From: Annulohypoxylon bovei var. microspora
Lineage: Eukaryota; Ascomycota; Sordariomycetes; Xylariales; Hypoxylaceae
Direction: 5' to 3'
NCBI GenBank assembly: GCA_022836615.1
Contig: MU405247.1
Location: forward strand, 1 to 64,000
Length of the DNA stretch: 64,000 nt
Every line of letters starts with the position of its first letter. The first letter of the stretch is position 1. Shown here piece after piece: positions 57,106-64,000 of this stretch. The notes below the pieces were generated by a model. The model did not search any database. It was not told the DNA's origin and worked only from the letters and a program-made list of their open reading frames with translations. The translations under genes and the position numbers were made by a program.

Positions 57106-58967
57106 TAACCTAGACTAGACTTGTACGACAATATGACATTTTAAGGTGTTGAAGTGTAAGGCAAGCACGCCTCTTTACTCTAGTCTTGAATGGGAAATTG
57201 CTTCTAGAAGTGGCTTCCCTACATGGCTTCTTAGAGAAGCCAATTAGACCCAGTCGCACTCGGTTTGTTCGTTTCTTCGTCCTACATACAATTTACATAG
57301 AGGTAATATTTAATAGAATTTACTCATCTTTGAGGCCTTAAACCTTCCCAAGAGAATAGAATTGTCACTTCCAGACATGGAAACTTGGAATTAATCTGGA
57401 CCCAATCATGTCAAGCGAGACACGAAACAAGTTAATCTCATGATTCTAATACTGTACATACATAGCAACTTTTTGCGGGCCATTCGGTACGAATATCCTT
57501 TTCTCACTCAGCCAGTCAGCTTCCACTTATTGGTCGAATTGGAGGCAAACTCATGTACGACTTGAAGTTACTCATCCGCAAATTGGACCAACATTTCTGT
57601 TCCATCACGTACTTTATAATCTAGTGTATCAAACTTAGCACAGCACTTTAGAGTCCCGAGGATCAGTTGCGAAAGACATCAATTGCCTCCTACATAGACA
57701 AGGTGCTTCGGCGCTTACTGTAGCATCTGCAAATTCGTTGGACACGGGCGAGTCGGATTTTCAATCCGTCGTCGTCTTATCCTCGAGCACGAGAGGGCCG
57801 ACCGTGTAGTATGGTCCTTGGCGTCAGCCCCGGCGCGCGGGTAACGGGCCAGACGATCGACGTCAATGACGTAGGATGGTGAAAGCGGAACGTTCCATGC
57901 GGACACCTAAACAACTGCTTATGTTATCCTCGTCGAACAACCCATCCGATGTCCCTTCCTGCAGGTGGGTGACAATAGCCGTCTCACAGATCGGTCGAAC
58001 GACTGCAGGACGAAGCCGTGGGCGTCGATCATGTGGGACTTCTGCAGCGCTTCCGAACCGTCTTATTGTGCTAGTGGACCGTAAAATCCGGTCCGGGACA
58101 AGATGAAACGATGCGTGCACCGCATCCCGGAATTGTTTCAATGCACTTATCAGGAATCGTGTTAAGGGCTCAAGGCATCGGTTAGTTTATTTTTGGATGT
58201 AGTCTATTTGCACTTCGTACTCGGAAAAAGATCATCTACCTTGTATTTGTCAAAATGATTAACAGCAGTTAAATACCAATGAGGAAATGCTTGCTAGATC
58301 AAGATGATACATCACAGCCTCTGCGTCTCCCTACCAAATAGGGACAGGTGACTAGTAAGTATAATGTAAGATGAGATCTTGCAACTCCTGTCTTGCTTGC
58401 TAGTTAAACATTGGGTAGGACTACATACGTCAAGTCGACATTCCGGTGTATGATTACTGAAGACTGCCACCATCCATCCACGGTCGTCTACTAACCTATC
58501 GAGGTCGACGGGTATTACGTGGAATATCCGTGTATAACAGTAGGAAATGAAATCTTGAAGGTCTGCGTACAAACCCAGCCAGGCTGCGAGGCAGGCAAAC
58601 AACCTCTAAGATGGCCTATCGGAAGCCTCGCAGACTCATTTACGGTGAGCTGCGAGATGACACCGGTAGATCGCGCAGGGATCCAACATAAGCTTCACGC
58701 CCTCAGCCTATAACGTCCAGGAATGCTCGTCTTTGGTGCGCGAACACGACTCGGGCGGGTAGGAATCGTACTCGTATGCCACATTTCCAGGTGAGAGCCG
58801 GCACACGCGGGTTTGCTATTGCGCATGTTGTGTATTAAGTTTCTATAATTTTAAGCTCCCTTAGATCTAGAGCTAGCAGCTTACGGCCTTACTCGGCCAA
58901 CTCTATTTCGTGACTTTCGTTGCTGTGTCTACGTATGCCTATGCCAAGGAGGAGGACACGCATCGCG
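57106..58967. other. Gene-poor intergenic region, right part
   Basis: About 1.9 kb. Minus-strand frames at 57,715-58,141 overlap and could be old coding DNA, because GC is raised there, but they match no family I know. The last part is probably the 3' untranslated end of the MFS gene. Confidence 0.45.
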
Positions 58968-60839
58968 TCACACCTCTTCTTTCTTCTCCCGCGCTCCGGG
59001 CGTCGTCAGCGGGCTATGTCGAACGGAGTCAGCCGGACTACCCAAGATCCTGCCGGAATTTTCGCGCGGACTGTCGTCGTCGCCACTCTTCTCTTCCAGC
59101 GCCCTCCTCATCACCCTCTTCTTCCTCTTGGCGTCTACACTGTGCCTCCATTCCTTGCCGCACCGGATCGATACGTACGCGCACACGGCACCCGAGAAGA
59201 CGAACAGCGCGCTGAGCGTCGAGAACCATCCCACGCCGATGTTGTTGATAGCCGGGAGCACGATGGCCGTGCTGGCGCACGCAAACAGGTAGCGCATCGC
59301 GTAGTTCCCCGCGATGACCTCGGCCCCGCGGCCAGGCATCACGTCTAGGCAGTACGTATTTAGGGACGGGAAGCAGAATAGCTGCGCCACGCCCTGTAGA
59401 AACAGCATCACGACCGTCAGCGGGATGCCGCCGACGTCCTTCTCCACGCTCCAGCCGTAGATTAGGACACAGCCGGGGATTACAATGCCCATGAAAGGCA
59501 AGGCTGAGTACATGCGGTCTTCGGGGATGCGGACGCCCCGCTTCTTGATGTATTTTTTAACCATGTAATCCGCGTATCGTCCCCCGACGAACGTGCCAAC
59601 GAGGTACCCGCAGCCAGGCGCGAGATAGAATAGACCGCCCTGCATAGGCGTGGTGAGATTGTATCTCGGATTTATCACGTAGCGGATTGGCGTGAGCAAG
59701 GAGTACATATTCCAGACCAAAGACGCGCTCGACAAGCCCGTAAGAAATAGATTCGGGTATTCCCACAGCCGCACCACGCGCCAGGGGTTGATCATAGTGA
59801 GCACAACTTTGACCTTCGCTACGCCGCTATAGCCCACTAGATCATCAATCTTCATATGGTAGATGGTCTCGGGTAACAAGAAGTAGGACCCGACGGCGGC
59901 AATGCCGGCCAGCCCTGATTGTAGCCAGAATATCACGCGCCACGAGGTGTATGTGACGATGATGCCACCTATGAAGGGGCCAAGGGCCGGTCCTACCAAC
60001 GTCCCAGAGAGAAACCAGCCTGTGGCTGTTCCTCGTTCTGTCGGGCGGTATATGTCACTATGGGTTTAGTAAGTAGTCTGGTCATTACATGACTGTATAG
60101 TTCAAGGATAGCGGAGATATTGCTGACCCAATGACCGAAGCACCGACTAAGATGAATGATGTGCCCTCGAATGCCGTCAGCAGTCTGAAAACGAAGAAAG
60201 CCACTAGGTTAGGCGCAAGCGCCGTTCCAATACTACATGCAAGGAATCCCACGGCCGTTATAAGGGTTATCTATAAGTCCAACATGTTAGCTCTTACGGG
60301 CCGTTCCTGTACGTGTTTCTTTAGTCATCTCAGCGATGAGATTGGCATTAAGAGAGCCTTACCATCCTCCTGCCATATACTTGGCTTAGTGGTCCCCAGA
60401 AGATGGGCGAAATGCCCATAAACAGCATGTATAGGGCATTGACAAGATTAATGATAGAACCCGTAGTGGAGTACTCGGCCGCTACTTCGGGAGTTGCCGC
60501 TAGCACAGATGTGCTAGACACGGGCGACAGGAACGAGCAGAACGACAAGAGAAAGACGATGACTAGCTTCCTGTGCGGGGGCAGTCGATCGTAAACTTCG
60601 TCCGGAACTTCTACTACCGAGCTGACTGGTTCAACTGGCATATCCGGCCCCAACGACTGGTGGGTTGGGTACCGCTCTAGCTCCCCGTCATCGGTAGTGG
60701 GCCGCGCCGCTGGCCGGATGGACTCTATTGTGTCATCCGAGTGGGTTGAAGAGCTACTCGAAGATGAGCGTGAGGGTGAGTTATGGTTCTGACCGCCATG
60801 ACCAGCGGCTTGTAAATGGGTATCTTTGGAGTCGAACAT
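58968..60839 (-). CDS. MFS transporter, DHA1 drug-type
   Basis: Exons 60839-60363, 60270-60128 and 60057-58968, with introns of 92 and 70 bp, give 569 residues with about twelve membrane helices. The first 95 residues are a hydrophilic, serine-rich cytosolic tail. Conserved parts are SPIFWGPLSQVYGRRM (loop 2-3 motif A), the VIGDIYRPTERGTATGW region after helix 4, and GPALGPFIGGIIVTYTSWRVIFW (motif C and helix 5), which together mark the DHA1 family (Qdr/Flr/CexA-like proton antiporters). The substrate is unknown; drugs, organic acids or secreted metabolites are all possible. The second intron's donor is GTCAGC, a weak form of the consensus, but it keeps the frame through DIYRPTERG. It stands alone in a gene-poor region. 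Confidence 0.9.
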
Positions 60840-62528
60840 CAGGAAGGATTGTGGTGTTTATGTCTATAAATATGAGCTCGACGACAATGTTCGTGTCATC
60901 ATAGGCAAACCCCCAGATTAGACAGAATGGCAAGCTTCACAGCTGGCTACCGAGAGATATACTCAAAGAATCGAGGGACAATTATCTTTATTAAGGATCG
61001 TCTTTTCTGAACACAACACAGCTATGAAAACTAGCAAGACGAGAAGGAAATGAATGACTTCATCCAGTGCTGGCAAGGGGGAAGTACATCCTATTTACAC
61101 GAATACTAACCAGCCCGCCGAAGGTAGCAATGGTATAGCCTGTTGGGCTTTGTATTTCTTTTCTCTCGGTCAACATTGGTCGTCTCCAGGGACAAAGACT
61201 TACTACGCCGAGTATCGGTGGGAAGCTTGGCCGAACTTGGCTTGATATGGCATAGCGATATGATGCTAAATGGTTGTTTAAAACTTTTAGGTGGATATCT
61301 ACCGGCTACATGCCGATGATGGGGCCCCATTGGTGCATTTGTAGCCGTGGTCCCCACGCTCGTTAATTTAAGAATTCTGAAGCTTTTGCCAAGGATTCGC
61401 AGGTTCGCCAGTAAGCTATCCTCGAAGCTTATTTATGATGGGGGCGTACTTAGGTATGTCAGATTTAATGGTAAAGTCCCATCGAAAGGTTTAGTGCTTC
61501 TATAGCGGTGAGAGCCCGATCCGAGAAGAGTTAACGGCCTGTCCCGGGGTGGCGCCGTAGACTCACGGCGAAAACCCGATGACGATCATGATGGATGTTT
61601 GCCAGACTAGCGAACTAGTACTAGGTAATAACTTGGCGATACGAGATCTGAATAAAATTTGATCCTTGTGCTATTGTAGATTTTCGTACAGATTTTCGTA
61701 CAGATGAGCTGGCCTATTAACGTTTGTAGCCGGGGTTTATTCCCGTTCTCGTACTCACTTAAACTCACTTACCCGACGCGGGATCGGTATCTAACCGCAT
61801 AAGGCGAGATCACCAAGTCCGTTTCCGCTGCGAAAGTCGCTTTGAACAGAGTGATTTAGATGACTAACATGTGCTATGTTTAAATATAGGCAATTATGGT
61901 GTTCGGTAGGCTTATTAATACCTCGTCTTTAGTGGAGGCAGCATGTGAAGAGAAGATCTGGCCCGGTAGAAAAAGGCTGATTCGTTTGCCGGCCGGCTGT
62001 CGGTTAAGGTTGCAGGGGGTGTTTTTGACGATCATAGGACTTGTAAAATAGAGATACCTTATCTGGTTTTCGTAAGGGAAGACCGATATGGTGGCATTGA
62101 AGGTATGCCACGTTTGACCAGTTATGGAGCTTCGATTGCTGTAATGTCTTCACCGACAACAACCAATAATTGATGTTGTGTTGTCGTTTAAGGCTGGTAG
62201 AGGTACCTTGGTACATGTAAGGAGTTAAGAACTCACCTCAAAGGTTTGCCGATGTGGCTGTGGCATGTGTGGCTAAAGATAATCCTAGCCGAGTGCTCAG
62301 ACCACCTGAGCAGTTGACTTTATAAAAACCTTCCGTTGCCTTAGGTAATCAGCCCAATTCACAAAGTTCAATTTCCCCCTCCATGTAAATTTAGCCGTGG
62401 TTTAACCTTACCACGCACACATCTCAATTCCGCGCAAAAATCGATTTGAGCAAAGCTCCACGAAATAATCTGTACACCATCAATCATCGACACTTTTCAA
62501 GACTACAGCCCCCATCACTGCTGTCAAA
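60840..62528. other. Intergenic between MFS and eL42 genes
   Basis: 1.7 kb, divergent genes on either side. No gene recognised. The last 150 bases are pyrimidine-rich, as in leaders of highly expressed fungal genes. Confidence 0.5.
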
Positions 62529-63320
62529 ATGGTAAGTCAAATGGTGCTTTCATTTAGCTCTTGTTCGCAGGAATTCCATCTTGGAAGAGAAATCGCGTCA
62601 CTGCTGCTTCGGATCATGTCACGACGTTTGCGAAGGAAGAAAGTTTGGCGGATACGGTTCAACGACGAAGACCCAACACGAGACGAGTAGATCGATCATC
62701 AATGCTTCCATTAACATCGCCCATCCTTCATTGCAATAATTCGAATTGTTGAGGATGTCGGCTCTACGAATACCGCCTTACCTAACGACCATTTCCAACC
62801 GAGAATAGCTATGCTTTGTTTTGCGATTCGATTATATGCGACGGTAGGCTGACAGGAGATTTCATCTAGGTCAATATTCCCAAGACACGTAAGACCTACT
62901 GCAAAGGCAAGGACTGCCGAAAGCACACCCAACACAAGGTCACTCAGTACAAGGCTGGCAAGGTAGGTTCAAGCTGATTCCCACGCGCCGACACCAGCGA
63001 CAAATACCCGCATATCCCGACGCATTTCTAACCGATACCTAGGCCTCTCTATTCGCGCAAGGAAAGAGACGTTACGACCGAAAGCAGTCCGGTTACGGTG
63101 GTCAGACCAAGCCTGTGTTCCACAAGAAGGCTAAGACGACGAAGAAGGTTGTGCTGCGATTGGAATGCGTTGCTTGCAAGACCAAGCTACAACTCGCGCT
63201 GAAGCGATGCAAGCACTTCGAGCTCGGGTACGTCCATGTCGTATTATCGTACGAATATGACGAGACTAACTGGTTTCTAGTGGTGACAAGAAGACGAAGG
63301 GTGCCGCCCTAGTGTTCTAA
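62529..63320 (+). CDS. rpl42: Ribosomal protein eL42 (L44/L36a)
   Basis: Four exons: 62529-62531 (the ATG alone), 62870-62962, 63053-63237 and 63281-63320. Introns are 338, 90 and 43 bp. The protein has 106 residues, the exact family length: NIPKTRKTYCKGKDCRKHTQ at the start, the DRKQSGYGGQTKPVFHKKAK core, and a C-terminal LECVACKTKLQLALKRCKHF zinc-binding ribbon, whose cysteines pair with the two in the N-terminal KTYCKGKDC. It ends in KGAALVF. eL42 sits at the E site of the large subunit. Splitting the start codon from the rest by a long first intron is known in ribosomal protein genes, and long first introns there can carry regulatory signals. A gene finder starting at an internal ATG would lose the N-terminus. 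Confidence 0.97.
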
Positions 63321-63806
63321 ACGCATTTCATACTCATGTCGTTGCACGTTCTTCTTTCGGGGCAATAGGGTGGTTTATCATGGCCGGGCATTCACTGGCG
63401 ACGGGAGTCTTTTCGATCCTCGGTATGAGAGCATTAGATAGGTCACAATAGAACCGAGTCTGCTCTTACGAATTTTACGATGCCGTACGTGACAGATGCT
63501 AGGATGAAGTGACAACAAGGAGGTGCTGGGCGGTTACACCCCTACAGAGCAGGATTGCCAACTTCGATACTCATGATAGTACCCAATACCTCAATATGGA
63601 ACTAGCTCTTCTCGCAAGTTATATGCTACCTATATTAACCGTAGTCCGAACACTTCTCTTGATAGATCTAAGGGATATGAGGCACTTTAGGCAGATGTGA
63701 TATGAATGATGGCTATGTAAGATACCTAGGTACTAATGCAGATGATATTTTTTTCAAAAAGGGATGCTTTTCTTCAGCTCGAATCCAAGACCTCCAAAAG
63801 ATAAAT
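63321..63806. other. 3' region of eL42 and spacer
   Basis: No gene recognised. The short frame 63509-63700 has no family likeness. Confidence 0.5.
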
Positions 63807-63890
63807 TGCATCCACCGGGATTCGCACCCGGGTCTTTCCGCTGCCCGGATTATGGGAGAAGAACGAGCTGTACTACTGCTCCATAGATGC
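63807..63890 (-). tRNA. tRNA-like gene, probably with a short intron
   Basis: On the minus strand, GCATCTA at the 5' end pairs with TGGATGC before a final A, forming a full 7-bp acceptor stem with one G-U pair. The D arm GAGC/GCTC follows TG, and the A-box-like TGGAGCAGTAG is present. The T arm is CCGGG-TGCGAAT-CCCGG, a perfect stem with G in place of T55. The anticodon arm is less clear: TTCTT can pair with GCGGA with one mismatch, leaving 17 nt that would be a 7-nt loop plus a 10-nt intron. The anticodon could be CCC, but CAT is also in the loop, so the isotype is open. A run of four T follows the 3' end, as for Pol III. The weak anticodon stem and T-loop change could also mean a tRNA pseudogene. 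Confidence 0.5.
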
Positions 63891-64000
63891 CTTAGTGTTG
63901 AGTTGATGTTGTTACTGATGGATGTCTGAGTCGTCGACTATTCCTACTTATAAGGGTCTTTCTGCCGACTTCTAGCCGAAGCAAAGAGGACAGGAGCGAG

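Overview
The window is nuclear DNA of a filamentous ascomycete (Pezizomycotina; a Sordariomycete is my best guess from overall style, and I cannot place it lower). The reasons are short GT-AG introns of 43-103 bp in most genes, house-keeping eukaryotic genes (ISWI, eIF3i, eL42, trifunctional C1-THF synthase), fungus-restricted families (DUF6594, DUF3405, Fhl1-type forkhead, NACHT/ankyrin proteins with an alpha/beta-hydrolase head), and a block with the hallmark of repeat-induced point mutation (RIP).

Layout. Bases 1 to about 10,515 are an extremely AT-rich, gene-free block that stops abruptly. Inside it lies one complete but RIP-inactivated Ty3/gypsy LTR retrotransposon (898-6444): two 312-bp LTRs, a TTTAA target-site duplication, and reverse transcriptase/RNase H relics that can still be read in one frame. 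From 10.5 to 20.4 kb is an accessory-like zone: a relic of an NLR-type hydrolase domain, a small secreted Cys-containing protein (two exons), a DUF6594 membrane protein, an SDR-like protein that has lost its catalytic motifs, a 1.07-kb inverted-repeat element stuffed with simple repeats, and a HAPSTR1-like (DUF4588-like) gene.

From 22.4 to 46 kb is a conserved core: ISWI remodeller (+), eIF3i (-), C1-THF synthase (+), an Fhl1-type FHA/forkhead regulator (-), a MOT1-type molybdate transporter (-), a cytochrome P450 (+) and a membrane protein with a SAP-like N-terminus (+). From 47 to 61 kb the content is again accessory: a small Zn-ribbon-like protein (-), a hydrolase-NACHT-ankyrin gene with several lesions (-), a DUF3405 type II membrane protein (-), 4.2 kb almost empty of genes, and an MFS drug-type transporter (-). 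The window closes with ribosomal protein eL42 (+, four exons, the first being only ATG) and a tRNA-like gene (-).

How genes work together. I see no operon-like or biosynthetic cluster. Several genes bear on ribosomes and translation (Fhl1-type factor, eIF3i, eL42), but they are scattered and probably just core genes. The two NLR-type loci, both broken, fit the birth-and-death turnover known for fungal NLRs. I did not find a clearly new multi-gene system. The most unusual items are the inverted-repeat element at 17,967-19,034, the catalytically degenerate SDR, the duplicated modules in the Fhl1-type protein, and the well-preserved frame of the RIPed retroelement.
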